Positions 53,998 to 63,894 of a DNA stretch of 64,000 nucleotides are shown here, piece after piece (position 1 is the stretch's first letter; the number at the start of each line of letters is the position of its first letter). The notes beneath the pieces were generated by a model. It was not told the DNA's origin. It searched no databases and worked only from the letters and a program-made list of their open reading frames with translations. The DNA comes from Terrimonas pollutisoli. GTDB lineage: Bacteria; Bacteroidota; Bacteroidia; Chitinophagales; Chitinophagaceae. Made by a program: the position numbers and the translations under genes. The DNA is taken from assembly GCF_029360765.1 (NCBI RefSeq), contig NZ_JARKNA010000006.1, positions 182,003-246,002 on the forward strand, written 5' to 3'.

Positions 53998-54070
53998 CGG
54001 AGCTATTTTTATAAAACTACATTAAAACCCTGTTTTTAACAGGTTAAGCCCTTATTAATTATTCGTTTCG

Positions 54071-54103
54071 TTTGCTCCCCCCGTTTTATTGATGTAGCTT
54101 TGC
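54071..54103 (+). promoter_or_regulatory. promoter of typA
   Basis: TTTG at 54071-54074 and TAGCTTTGC at 54095-54103 match the Bacteroidetes -33 and -7 boxes with a 20-base spacer. The start codon is 82 bases downstream. Confidence 0.75.
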
Positions 54104-54184
54104 AGCCTCAAAAAAAAGGGCTTCTGTCGTCACTTATGAAGGTTTAAACATGAGTGTTTTACTGCAAGGCTCAAAACTTCAAAC

Positions 54185-55996
54185 ATGGAAATAAGAAACA
54201 TCGCCATCATTGCACACGTTGACCACGGTAAAACTACATTGGTTGATAAGATATTACATGCGACCAAGGTTTTTCGTGACAACCAGGAAACCGGTGAGTT
54301 GATCATGGACAGCAATGACTTGGAACGTGAACGCGGCATCACCATTTTTAGTAAAAATGCTTCGGTTACCTATAAAGACGTAAAAATTAACGTAATCGAC
54401 ACGCCGGGTCACGCCGACTTCGGTGGAGAAGTAGAAAGGGTGTTGAAAATGGCCGATGGTGTGATCCTGTTGGTGGATGCCTTTGAGGGGCCAATGCCAC
54501 AAACCCGCTTTGTGTTGCAAAAAGCTTTACAACTAAGTCTGAAACCAATTGTGGTTATCAATAAAGTAGACAAGCCAAACTGCCGCCCCGATGAAGTACA
54601 TGATGCTGTGTTCGAGTTATTCTTTAACCTGGATGCATCGGAAGAACAGCTTGATTTCCCTACTTATTATGGCTCGGGAAAAAATGGCTGGTTCAATGAT
54701 TCATTGACGCAAATTGATAACATCAATCCTCTATTGGATGGTATATTAAAGTACGTACCAGCCCCGAAAGTGAATGAAGGACCTTTGCAAATGCAGATCA
54801 CGTCGCTGGATTATTCTTCTTTCCTCGGTCGTATAGCGGTAGGAAAAGTGAGTCGCGGTTCGATAAAGGAGAATCAGCCGATCGCTTTGCTCCAGGCAGA
54901 TGGATCAGTCAAAAAAATGAGGGTGAGAGAATTATATGTGTTTGAAGGAATGGGCAAAAAGAAAGTGACTGAAGTGTTGGCGGGTGATCTTTGCGCAGTG
55001 GTTGGAATTGAAGATTTTAATATCGGTGACACTATTGCGGATGCGGAGAATCCCGAAGCATTACCGGTTATTAGTGTAGATGAGCCGACAATGAACATGT
55101 TGTTTTCTGTAAACAATTCTCCGTTTTTTGGTAAGGATGGAAAGTTTGTAACCAGCCGTCACCTGCGTGACAGGTTGATGAAAGAAACCGAAAAAAACCT
55201 GGCGCTGAAAGTAATGGATAGTGAGGAAGGTGATAGCCTGGTTGTTTACGGTCGGGGTATTCTTCATTTGGGTGTATTGATTGAAACCATGCGCCGTGAG
55301 GGTTATGAATTGACTGTAGGTCAACCTCAGGTAATTGTAAAAGAGGTTGATGGCAAAAAATGTGAGCCTTATGAAACGCTGGTGGTGGATGTGCCGCAGG
55401 AATTTGCCAGCAAAGTAATTGACCTGGTAAGCCGCAAAAAAGGTGAAATGCTGGTGATGGAAACAAAGGGTGAAATGCAACACCTGGAGTTTGATATTCC
55501 TTCAAGAGGTTTGATCGGTCTTCGTACGCAAATGCTGACTGCTACTACGGGTGAAGCGGTAATGGCCCATCGCTTTAGTGAATATAAACCTTGGAAAGGA
55601 CCGATCCCCGGAAGAAATAATGGTGTTCTGCTTTCAAAGAACACAGAGAAAACGACCGGTTATTCTATTGATAAATTACAAGACAGGGGTACCTTTTTCG
55701 TAGATCCGGGTGAGGAAGTGTATGCAGGTCAGATCATTGCAGAAAACATAAAACCAGGTGACCTGGTGGTAAATGCAACGGAAGGAAAAAAATTAACCAA
55801 CCACCGTGCAAGCGGTAGTGATGATGCTACCCGTATCGCTCCAAAAACGTTGATGACCCTGGAAGAGTGTATGGAATATATTCAGCAGGATGAGTGCATA
55901 GAAGTGACGCCTAATTTCATTCGTATGCGTAAGGTGATCCTGGATGAAAACGAAAGATTGAAACAAAGCAAAAAGATGAGTGCTGAAGCAGTATAA
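54185..55996 (+). CDS. typA: translational GTPase TypA/BipA
   Basis: The 603-residue protein is a ribosome-associated GTPase of the elongation-factor group. The G1 loop is AHVDHGKTT, switch I is ERGITIFSKN, G3 is DTPGHADFGGEVERV and G4 is NKVDKPN. The C-terminal half contains RGLIGLRTQMLTATTGEAVM and GTFFVDPGEEVYAGQIIAEN, both characteristic of TypA rather than LepA or EF-G. It affects ribosome assembly at low temperature and stress. ITIFSKN in place of the ITILSKN of most homologues is a mild variation. Confidence 0.97.
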   Translation: MEIRNIAIIAHVDHGKTTLVDKILHATKVFRDNQETGELIMDSNDLERERGITIFSKNASVTYKDVKINVIDTPGHADFGGEVERVLKMADGVILLVDAFEGPMPQTRFVLQKALQLSLKPIVVINKVDKPNCRPDEVHDAVFELFFNLDASEEQLDFPTYYGSGKNGWFNDSLTQIDNINPLLDGILKYVPAPKVNEGPLQMQITSLDYSSFLGRIAVGKVSRGSIKENQPIALLQADGSVKKMRVRELYVFEGMGKKKVTEVLAGDLCAVVGIEDFNIGDTIADAENPEALPVISVDEPTMNMLFSVNNSPFFGKDGKFVTSRHLRDRLMKETEKNLALKVMDSEEGDSLVVYGRGILHLGVLIETMRREGYELTVGQPQVIVKEVDGKKCEPYETLVVDVPQEFASKVIDLVSRKKGEMLVMETKGEMQHLEFDIPSRGLIGLRTQMLTATTGEAVMAHRFSEYKPWKGPIPGRNNGVLLSKNTEKTTGYSIDKLQDRGTFFVDPGEEVYAGQIIAENIKPGDLVVNATEGKKLTNHRASGSDDATRIAPKTLMTLEECMEYIQQDECIEVTPNFIRMRKVILDENERLKQSKKMSAEAV

Positions 55997-56018
55997 ATTT
56001 GTTACATGAAAAAATATA

Positions 56019-56044
56019 AGAGCCGGTTCGTTCGAACCGGCTCT
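56019..56044. terminator. terminator between convergent typA and T9SS cargo genes
   Basis: AGAGCCGGTTCG pairs perfectly with CGAACCGGCTCT. The stem is 12 bp if the loop is only two bases, or ten with a CGTTCG loop. It is followed by a T-rich run (GTTTGTTTAT) and preceded by an A-rich run, so it can act in both directions. Confidence 0.85.
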
Positions 56045-56063
56045 GTTTGTTTATAATTGCATC

Positions 56064-57983
56064 TCAGTAGATTGATAGTTTTTTCAGCGCATCCCCAATT
56101 TTCAGAAGGTAAATGCCGGCAGGCAGAACGGGTAAGTCAACTTCAAGGCTAACTGGTGATGGAGTGATATTTTTTTGCCAAAGTAATTTTCCAGAAACGT
56201 CCAGCAGCCAGATATTGTGAACAGTAGAAACATCGCCGGTGATATAGAGTTTGTTTTTAGCGGGATTGGGATAAACATTAACTCTGTTTGCTGGTAGATC
56301 GGTATAAACTTTTTGAATGACAGAGTAGGTTATTGCGCCGCTATGTTCGATTATTTTTAGTCTGTAATAATTTACTCCTGTCTTTGGAGACAGATCTAAG
56401 TCTTTATAAGTTGAGATGGTTTCAATTGCCCGCTGTTGATTGATAGCAATCCAGTTGTAACCATCGGTCGATCGTTCGATAATATAAGTTTCTACAATAT
56501 CGGGTTGAGCTACCTGCCAGCTCAATTGGACTTGATTATTAATATAGCGGGTTTTGAAATAAACTATTTCAACCGGGAGCAATAATGTGCAATAGTTACT
56601 GATAAGTACAGTTGAACTGAAGTATGCATAGCTGGTAGAAATCTGGCCAACAGTTCCTGCAACTCCTGGAACAGCTGTAACACAAGTAGCCGAGCGTCGC
56701 GATTCGACTCCTCCATTTCCGGCCGTGGTTGTAACTCCTGATGCCGGGCCTGATCCCGAAAAATAAATTGCGCCACCGCTTCCGCCACCACCGCCACCAT
56801 AGCATCGGCCATTAATTACGCCGTCATCCGAAGCTCCTCCATTTCCCCCATTTGCCTCAATGGTCACAGAACCAACATAGTTGGTAACGTCCATGAGCAA
56901 GGTGCCTGCCGCACCGCCACCGCCGGCGCCATCACCTCTTGAAGGTCCGCCTGTTTGGCCATCGGCACTGATTTTTTTACTATTTCCCACAAGATTTTTT
57001 GCTTCAATAAAAATAATGCCTCCACCATGACCACCACCCCGCGAATTACTGAAGCCATTATTAGTATGACCGGCACCACCTCCGCCACCCAGAAATACTT
57101 TTGTTCCGCTATAGTTGCCCAACGCTTTTCCAGCTCTTCCCGGCATTGAGATTTCGCAGCCAGCAGAACTTGAATTTCCACCTCCAATTCCACCCGCCGA
57201 CAGGTTAGCCCCACCGCCTCCACTGTTGTTGTGATTATTGCCACCACCACCACCACTTGCAGGTGCGCCTCTGCCACCGCTAATGGAGGCTGCTACTGTT
57301 GCTACGCCTTCGCCCTTGAATGCTCCGTCTTGAGGACTCAAATCATTAGCATTATAAGCATAATCATTTGCGGGAGAGAAATCCGAACAATCGCCACTAC
57401 TTAATAAAAACTCACCTCCTTTGAATCCGGCAGAGTCTGCTGATATTGGCTCATTTAATACAAGATCTTCCGCTACACTCACGGCTAAAACCCCTCCAAT
57501 GCCAGTTGCATTATCCCAGGGGGCCGCTTTCAATGTATCAACTACAGTCGCAGAAACATATTGGGGTATTTTAACCAACTGCACTTTGCCCGATATAGTG
57601 TATTGGTTTAATAACATGTAAATGAGAAAAACAGAATCGCCTATTACGGTACAAACTTTTCCGATTTCATAATTACCAGCATTGTTAAGACTTGTGGTGT
57701 CACCAAATGAACTTGAATTGGCGTTGGTATTAATTGATGCTCCTTTCATTTGGATCAACATCACTTTATCATTATAGTTTAAACCCGAAGGATTTGTAAC
57801 ACGAACACAAGCTTTAGAGGGTACGATTTCAGTAACGCTGAAATAGCTGTTTACCACGCCACTAATCGAAGTGTTTTGGGAGTACAATGTTGAATTTATG
57901 AGGCCAAATAAAAGAAGTAGTGCAAATCCGGTCAGCTTTTGTTTTGCTGCAGGGGAAAGTAGAGGATATGTTCCGGATTTCAT
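56064..57983 (-). CDS. secreted glycine-rich protein with T9SS sorting domain
   Basis: The 639-residue protein has an N-terminal signal (FALLLLFGLINSTLYSQ), a globular domain to about residue 195, then a region to about 450 very rich in Gly and Asn (GGGGGNNHNNSGGGG and similar). A fibronectin-like part follows (YFKTRYINNQVQLSWQVAQP, then YIIERSTDGYNW). The C-terminus has YPNPAKNKLYITGDV and LPAGIYLLKIG, a type A sorting domain that directs it through the type IX secretion system and is then removed. It is probably a cell-surface or released protein. A hairpin overlaps its start codon. Confidence 0.85.
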   Translation of the reverse strand: MKSGTYPLLSPAAKQKLTGFALLLLFGLINSTLYSQNTSISGVVNSYFSVTEIVPSKACVRVTNPSGLNYNDKVMLIQMKGASINTNANSSSFGDTTSLNNAGNYEIGKVCTVIGDSVFLIYMLLNQYTISGKVQLVKIPQYVSATVVDTLKAAPWDNATGIGGVLAVSVAEDLVLNEPISADSAGFKGGEFLLSSGDCSDFSPANDYAYNANDLSPQDGAFKGEGVATVAASISGGRGAPASGGGGGNNHNNSGGGGANLSAGGIGGGNSSSAGCEISMPGRAGKALGNYSGTKVFLGGGGGAGHTNNGFSNSRGGGHGGGIIFIEAKNLVGNSKKISADGQTGGPSRGDGAGGGGAAGTLLMDVTNYVGSVTIEANGGNGGASDDGVINGRCYGGGGGGSGGAIYFSGSGPASGVTTTAGNGGVESRRSATCVTAVPGVAGTVGQISTSYAYFSSTVLISNYCTLLLPVEIVYFKTRYINNQVQLSWQVAQPDIVETYIIERSTDGYNWIAINQQRAIETISTYKDLDLSPKTGVNYYRLKIIEHSGAITYSVIQKVYTDLPANRVNVYPNPAKNKLYITGDVSTVHNIWLLDVSGKLLWQKNITPSPVSLEVDLPVLPAGIYLLKIGDALKKLSIY

Positions 57984-58018
57984 ATAAAGAAAAATACAAA
58001 TTATTTTTTTCTTTATAT
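57982..58018 (-). promoter_or_regulatory. AT-rich 13-bp hairpin over the T9SS gene start
   Basis: ATATAAAGAAAAA (57982-57994) and TTTTTCTTTATAT (58006-58018) are perfect inverted repeats around 11 bases. The repeat nearest the gene includes the AT of its ATG, so in the mRNA the start codon would sit at the foot of a weak stem. It could also be an operator on DNA. Confidence 0.5.
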
Positions 58019-58113
58019 AGTTCTCACAAATATTTCCTGTATCTCATAATTAAAGTTTGCTGGGTCCGCATTATAGTCTTCTGTTCAGTAATTTTGCTTC
58101 AAACAGAGTCGTC

Positions 58114-58335
58114 ATGACAAAGGGGTTATTGGTTGGTTTTTTTATTTTTTGTTTGCTTTTTTTAATCGAAGGATCAGCTACTGCTCAATGCTCGATCTGT
58201 ACGAAGACGGCCCAGCAGTTGGGTGAAGGTCCTGCCAAGGGGCTCAACGGAGCCATACTTTACCTGGCATTTGCCCCTTTTCTTATCATTGGCTATATCG
58301 GCTATCGCTGGTGGAAGAGTAATCGTGACGCTTGA
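58114..58335 (+). CDS. small conserved membrane protein
   Basis: The 73-residue protein starts at ATG 58114 (MTKGLLVGFFIFCLLFLIEG), a signal or first helix, then has QCSICTKTAQQLGEGPAKGL and a second helix, ILYLAFAPFLIIGYIGYRWW. The CSICTKTAQQLG motif and short length recur in many Bacteroidetes small proteins of unknown role. The two Cys could bind metal or form a disulphide. It lies between the T9SS cargo gene (divergent) and the sensor kinase gene. Confidence 0.75.
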   Translation: MTKGLLVGFFIFCLLFLIEGSATAQCSICTKTAQQLGEGPAKGLNGAILYLAFAPFLIIGYIGYRWWKSNRDA

Positions 58336-58442
58336 TCTTAACTCCCTCAACCACTGACTCAATGATTCTGCCGCTGACTCAATGTTTTTGCAGGCGGTTA
58401 CCAAATAGGTTAATTTTATGGAAGGCATAAAAGCCCCTGTTT

Positions 58443-61400
58443 TTGGATCTTCATCACCATAAAAAAATCCTTCTTTTTTTAAGCTTTTGTTTTTTAGTGC
58501 CCGGTAAAACAGGATCTCAGTCACTTTCTTTTAATAACATAAATACTTCAGACGGGCTATCAGAAAATAATGTTCGCTCAGTAGTCATTGATAAAAAGGG
58601 GTTTTTGTGGATAGGAACGATTGACGGTTTAAATGTGTACGATGGTTATAGCGTCAATACGTTTAAAAAAGAAAGCTATCCCGAGATGGCTTCTAATAAT
58701 GTTATTCATTTAACCTGCGATAGCCGCAACAGGTTGTGGCTAGGTACATACGACGGTGTTACTTATCTGGATGAAAACAGGGACTTTCAGCGGTTAGTTT
58801 TGAACGACTCCGTTACGAAATTTGGTTGCCGAACCATTATGGATACAAAGGCGCTGGGCCCGGTTATTTATACCAGCCTTGGCCAGTTTTTTTTTAATGC
58901 AGTAACCAAAAAATGGGAAAAGATTGATTGGATACCGCCACAACTCAGGTATGAGCGGTTTCATGATGCAGAGCCATTCGATGATAACCAGATTATTTAT
59001 GCCACGGACAGCCTGATACTACTGGTAGATTATGCCAATAAAAAAATTACTTATCAACAGCCCTTTAAAGCCGTTTTTAGTTTATGCCGTTATAGCGATC
59101 ATGAATTGGCGGTAGGATTACAACACGGCAAAGTTCAGATCGTCGATATTCAAAAAAATAAGATTGTAAAAGAGTACCAGCTTACAAGTGAGCTCAATAA
59201 GAAAAAGGTAAACTCTACTATTACGGAAGTAAGACCAGCGGCGAATGGTAATCTTCTTGTTTCAACCGATTATGCAGGACTGGTGATTATCGATAGAAAC
59301 GGAATTTTTTCCCATTATAAACACAATCCCATTGAATCTAATTCGGTTGGCGCCAACCTCATCTGGCGGGTTTTAGGTGCAAATAACGGTGATATTGTAG
59401 TGGGCACTAATACAGCGGGAGTTAGCGTGGCGAATATTTTTAACAGGCAAGCCAGTTATGTCCGCATATTTAATGACCAGCACGGAAATTTTTATGATAG
59501 TTATATCTCCGAGATTAAAGAGGGTACGAATGATGTCCTATGGATAGGCGCATTGGAAAGACTCATTCGCTGGGACCGGGGAAAAAATACAACTCAGTTT
59601 TTTTATTACTACGCTGCGCCGATCTGGACCGGTTCACAGAATGTAGAAATTCGTTCTTTATGTATCGATAAGTTTGGCCGTGTATGGGTAAGTGCTTTAG
59701 GCGATGGCATTGCCATATTAAATGAAACATCAGGCCAGTTTAAAAAAATTCCCCGGGATACATCCTTAAGTAATGCTGTAAAAAGTGATTATATCTTCAG
59801 TCTCTACGCAGCGTCAGATGGCGCCATTTGGGCTGGTACCAGCGCCGGATTTTATACAATAGATCCCTCCAGTTTAAAAATAAAAACATATACTAGTCAT
59901 CCTCTTTTAAAGAAGGTTCATGGGTTTAGAATAAACTCATTCCTGGAAGATAAAAGGGGCAATATGTGGATAGCCACCTTTAAAGGAATATATCATTATA
60001 ATCAAAAGGAGAACCGCTTGGACAGCATAACTGAAAATCAGGGACTCGCCTCCAATCTGTGCTACACCCTTTTCCAGGATGATAAGGAACGAATATATGT
60101 CGGCACACTCAAGGGCTTTAGCATCATTGACAATGGCAAAGTAACTACCTACAACAAAACGAATGGTTTAAAATATGATTATTGTGAGGGGATTACCCAG
60201 GATAACCAGGGTAAGATCTGGATCGCCAATACCAAATGTATTATCCGCTTTGATCCTGAAAAGGGAGCTATGAAATATTTTGATGAAAATTCCGGGCTTT
60301 CGTCAGAGGGGTTTAGAATGGGAAGTGTTTTAAAAACCAAATCGGGTGAATTATTCTGGGGCGGAAGAGCCGGTATTAATTACTTTTCACCAGACCAAAT
60401 GATTACAAGGCCGGCAGATTTAAAACTGACGATTTACCAGGCGGAAATGCAGGATTCCGTTATCAATCTTTACAGTCATAATGACCTTTCGCTCAAGTAT
60501 GACAATAACAATATTATTTTCCGTTTTTCCGCCATTAACCTGAAAGGATCCCGAAATATCCAATACCAATATAAGCTGGAAGGTTACGATAAAGAATGGC
60601 AAACCGGCATTGATACACGGCAGGCACGTTATTCATCACTGCCAGCAGGCGATTATACTTTCAACGTCAAAGCTAGTCTTGATGGCTGAACCTGGGTTAA
60701 CGTCGCCAACAAAATAAACCTTTCGGTCATTCCTCCCATATGGCAACGCTGGTGGTTTATAGGCGCCTTTATTTCTTTGTTGATTGGTACCATCTATTGG
60801 GTCGTTTCCAACCGGAATAAAAAAATTGAGGAGCAGCGGGAAGAAATAGAAACCGAACAGGCGATCAATTACTTTGCTTCCAGCCTTTCTGAGCAACAAA
60901 CAGAAGAGGATATTCTTTGGGATGTTGCAAGAAACTGTATAGGCCGGCTTCATTTCGAAGATTGCGTTGTTTATTTATTGGATGAGGAAAAAAATATACT
61001 TGTTCAAACGGCTGCGCACGGTCCCAAAAGTCCGTTACAATTTGAAATCACCAGTCCAATCGTATTGAAACTTGGTGAAGGAATTGTTGGCAGTGTAGCG
61101 CAAAGTGGAAAGGCGGAGATCGTGAACGACACATCTAAGGATGGCCGGTATATTGTGGATGATGAGCAAAGGTTTTCTGAAATCAGTGTACCAATCATTT
61201 ATAATGGAAAAGTTTTGGGAGTGATTGATTGCGAGCACTCAAAAAAAAGGTTTTTTACTCAAAAGCATTTGTCGATTCTTACCACTATTGCGTCCTTGTG
61301 CGCCAATAAGATTGTCAGAGCCAGGGCAGAAGAAGACAAAAAAGAGGCACAGCGAAAATTAATGAGTACTCAACAAAAAATGACAGAAGTGGAAATGCAG

Positions 61401-62018
61401 GCATTAAGGGCACAAATGAATCCCCATTTTATTTTCAACTGCTTAAATTCCATAAACAGGTATATTGTTAAGAGTGATCAGACAACCGCTTCTTTATATC
61501 TTACCAAGTTTGCCAAACTGATTCGCCTTATCCTGGATAACTCCAATTGCAAAAATGTTGTGCTCACCAATGAACTGGAAGCATTGAAGCTGTATATAGA
61601 AATGGAGGCATTGCGGTTTGACAGAAAGTTTACCTATGAGATAAAGGTTGAGCCCAACCTTGGCCCCGATACCATCGAATTACCGCCGCTAATCATCCAA
61701 CCCTACGTGGAGAATGCAATATGGCATGGCCTGTTGCACAAAGAAAACAATGGTCACCTCAGCATCAGGGTAGCCATGGCCGGCGAGTCCATGCTGCAAT
61801 GTACCATTGAAGATAATGGCGTCGGCAGGGAAAAAGCAAAGGAATTAAGAAGTAAAACAGCTACTTCCAGAAAATCACTGGGAATGCAATTAACGGAAAA
61901 CAGGTTGACCCTTCTCAACAAACATGCCCAGTTAAATGCGAGTGTAGAAATAATCGATTTGGAAAACGGGAAAAGCGGGGCGGCAGGAACAAAGGTCATT
62001 TTAAAAATTCCAGTATAA
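58443..62018 (+). pseudogene. propeller-GAF-LytS sensor histidine kinase, interrupted by in-frame TGA
   Basis: Two open frames in the same phase are separated only by TGA at 60687-60689. The first (58443-60689) has a signal peptide, then two-component-regulator propeller blades (GFLWIGTIDGLNVYDG, NRLWLGTYDGVTYL, GRVWVSALGDGIAIL, AIWAGTSAG) and a Y_Y_Y domain cut at KASLDG. After the TGA the frame reads TWVNVANKINLSVIPPIW, the rest of Y_Y_Y, a membrane helix, a GAF domain (61000-61300), and a LytS-type kinase with MNPHFIFNCLNSINRYI (His) and IIQPYVENAIWHG (Asn box). The second part has no usable ATG, so this is one gene of about 1190 codons. The first part also lacks an ATG and would begin at TTG 58443. 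A Bacteroidetes sensor of this kind usually signals to a LytTR regulator, which follows at 62075. Confidence 0.85.
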
Positions 62019-62074
62019 TGACAGCTGGTTGATGATACAGTACGGATTAAAAAAATAAACTCAAAAAAATAGAT

Positions 62075-62824
62075 ATGATACGGTGTATATTAATTGACGA
62101 TGAAAGTAATAGCCTCGAAATGATGGAATGGCTGCTTAAAACCTATTGCCCCCAGGTACAGATCGATGCCATGTGTAATGCGGCCAGCAAAGGAATTGAG
62201 GCGATCAACAAGTACAGGCCTGACCTCGTTTTTCTGGATATTGAAATGCCACATATGAATGGATTCGACATGCTGGAGCAATTTGATAAATTGTTTTTCG
62301 ATGTTGTTTTTTGTACCGCTTACGATCAGTTTGCGATTAAGGCGTTTAAATATAGTGCTCTAAATTATCTTTTAAAACCGGTTGACCCCGATGACCTGAA
62401 AGAAACAATCCGCCGCATTGAAGAGAGGAGGTCGTCGCCTTCTAAGGAACAGATCGAATTGCTTTTTCAAAATATCAAACAAACCGCCAAGCCCCCTGTA
62501 CAGCGTATTGCCCTGACAACAGGGGACGGAATGATCTTTGTTCCCACTAACGAAATTCTTTATTGCCAGGCAGAAAGCAACTATACCAGCGTGGTATTGG
62601 TGGGAGGTAAGAAAATTTTGGTGTCAAAAGTGTTGAAAGATATTGATGAAGCGTTGAGCGGCCCTGACTTTTTCCGCATTCATAACTCATATCTCATCAA
62701 TCTGAATCACATCAGGAAATATGTTCGGGGTGAAGGAGGCTATCTCATTATGGACGATGGCGCCAACATTAGTATTTCCAGGAGTAAAAGACAGGAATTT
62801 ATGGACCAGTTTTCAAAGTTTTAG
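62075..62824 (+). CDS. LytTR-family response regulator
   Basis: The 249-residue protein has a receiver domain (RCILIDDESNSLEM with the acidic pair, LVFLDIEMPHMNGF with the phosphoacceptor Asp near residue 54, YLLKPVDPDDL with the Lys) and a C-terminal LytTR DNA-binding domain (ILYCQAESNYTSVVLVGGKK, then FFRIHNSYLINLNHIRKYVR). It starts 56 bp after the stop of the sensor kinase and is its natural partner. Unlike the kinase gene, it is intact, so it might still be phosphorylated by another kinase. Confidence 0.93.
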   Translation: MIRCILIDDESNSLEMMEWLLKTYCPQVQIDAMCNAASKGIEAINKYRPDLVFLDIEMPHMNGFDMLEQFDKLFFDVVFCTAYDQFAIKAFKYSALNYLLKPVDPDDLKETIRRIEERRSSPSKEQIELLFQNIKQTAKPPVQRIALTTGDGMIFVPTNEILYCQAESNYTSVVLVGGKKILVSKVLKDIDEALSGPDFFRIHNSYLINLNHIRKYVRGEGGYLIMDDGANISISRSKRQEFMDQFSKF

Positions 62825-63162
62825 TATCCCCTGCTTGTTTTTTTGTCAACCACATAAGTAATTTGGCAATCTACTCAACGAATGTTTTATTTCGGGGAAA
62901 GCTTTTCTAATTTTACGGTACAAATTTTTACAACATTCAATAGCAACGGTGTTGCTTTGCAAAATACTAATAGGGACGGTGTTGAGTTGGCGGTTCGGTT
63001 GCGGGCCGCTTTTTTTATTTGTAAAAATGCAGTCTGCAAACGGCTCAATAAAATCACCAACTACACAGATCCACTAGTTTCCGATCCCACTTTGACAATA
63101 GCTTTACGCTTTCATTAATCATTAACCCTGTCTGCCGACAGGCAGGCATTAAACATTCCAAC
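62825..63162. other. intergenic region with a short repetitive palindrome
   Basis: No gene is supported in 338 bp. AACGGTGTTG recurs in a direct near-repeat: CAACGGTGTTG near 62944 and GGACGGTGTTG near 62975. A 20-base palindromic element lies at 63127-63146. The 78-codon open frame at 62882-63118 has no supporting motif. The promoter of the next lipoprotein gene should lie here. Confidence 0.4.
63127..63146. repeat. CCTGTCTGCCGACAGGCAGG palindromic repeat-like element
   Basis: The element holds two overlapping inverted repeats: CTGTC-TGCC-GACAG and CTGCC-GACA-GGCAG. Short GC-rich palindromes built from CTGCC/GGCAG blocks are common between genes in Bacteroidetes. Only one copy was noticed here. 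Confidence 0.4.
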
Positions 63163-63564
63163 ATGAAAATTTCAAGAATTATTCTTGTCAGTGCTATTGC
63201 ATTGACTGGATTTATCTCCTGCAGTAAAGACAAGACAAGTAAGCAATCTAAGCAATCAGAAACGATTGAGGGCCGCTGGGAAGGCACTTATGTTAATCAG
63301 GCTTCCGGCAATAGCTTCTACTACAGCTTGAACATTAAAGCCGGTGGCGTTATTGAAGAACTAAATGCTTCCGGGCAAAAGCTTGGCCAGGGCACCTGGG
63401 AAATGGAAAATAATATCCTTACTGCTCATTACAAATGGACCAGCGGAAGTGAATACTCCATCATCGCTGCTTTTTACAAAGAAACAGGAAAGCTTCTCGG
63501 CGATTGGGGCTATGGCAATAGTGCGACAAATGGCGGTACATGGCAGATGCAGAAAGCTGACTAG
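63163..63564 (+). CDS. small lipoprotein, lipocalin-like
   Basis: The 133-residue protein has a lipoprotein signal, ALTGFISCSKDK, with Cys as the lipidation site. The mature part is IEGRWEGTYVNQASGNSFYY, GTWEMENNILTAHYKWTSGS and NGGTWQMQKAD, all short beta strands, resembling the small lipocalin-like domains of Bacteroidetes. A related gene follows at 63718. Function unknown. Confidence 0.75.
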   Translation: MKISRIILVSAIALTGFISCSKDKTSKQSKQSETIEGRWEGTYVNQASGNSFYYSLNIKAGGVIEELNASGQKLGQGTWEMENNILTAHYKWTSGSEYSIIAAFYKETGKLLGDWGYGNSATNGGTWQMQKAD

Positions 63565-63717
63565 TTTTTGATCAGCAAAAAGCATTTATACTAAAAATTC
63601 GATCGGGTCATTCAACCACGCAATATTGTCAACGAAGCACTCAGTATTTCCTGAGGCCACGTTTTACAAAACGATTTTGATGCGATCAACAACATTAACC
63701 TTTTAAACCTTAGAAAA

Positions 63718-63894
63718 ATGAAAATCATTAGGAGCCTTGCTGTAGCTTTATTACTAACAGCTTCTTTTGTTGCCTGCAAAAAGGACAACACACCTCCACC
63801 ATTTACAATCGAAGGAACATGGGAAGGAAAAATTGGAACCGGAAATGCTACACCCTCTGGTCAGTATGCCTTAAGGGCATCTCTAAAAACCTAA
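63718..63894 (+). pseudogene. truncated second copy of the small lipoprotein
   Basis: ATG at 63718 opens MKIIRSLAVALLLTASFVAC, a lipoprotein signal, followed by FTIEGTWEGKIGTGNATPSG and QYAL. This is clearly related to the preceding protein (TIEGRWEGTYVNQASGNSFY, YSL). Just after that point, where the relative reads YSLNIK, the frame turns into unrelated sequence and stops at 63892. I infer that an insertion sequence has entered the codon after QYAL (TTA, A). The rest of the gene would lie beyond the window. Confidence 0.65.

Noticed and set aside
54254..55644. Several minus-strand frames of 80-144 codons within typA
   Set aside because: They lie wholly inside a highly conserved gene and read as its antisense.
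56864..57277. 137-codon minus-strand frame inside the glycine-rich T9SS gene
   Set aside because: It is an alternative reading of the Gly-rich repeats; long open frames are expected there by base composition.
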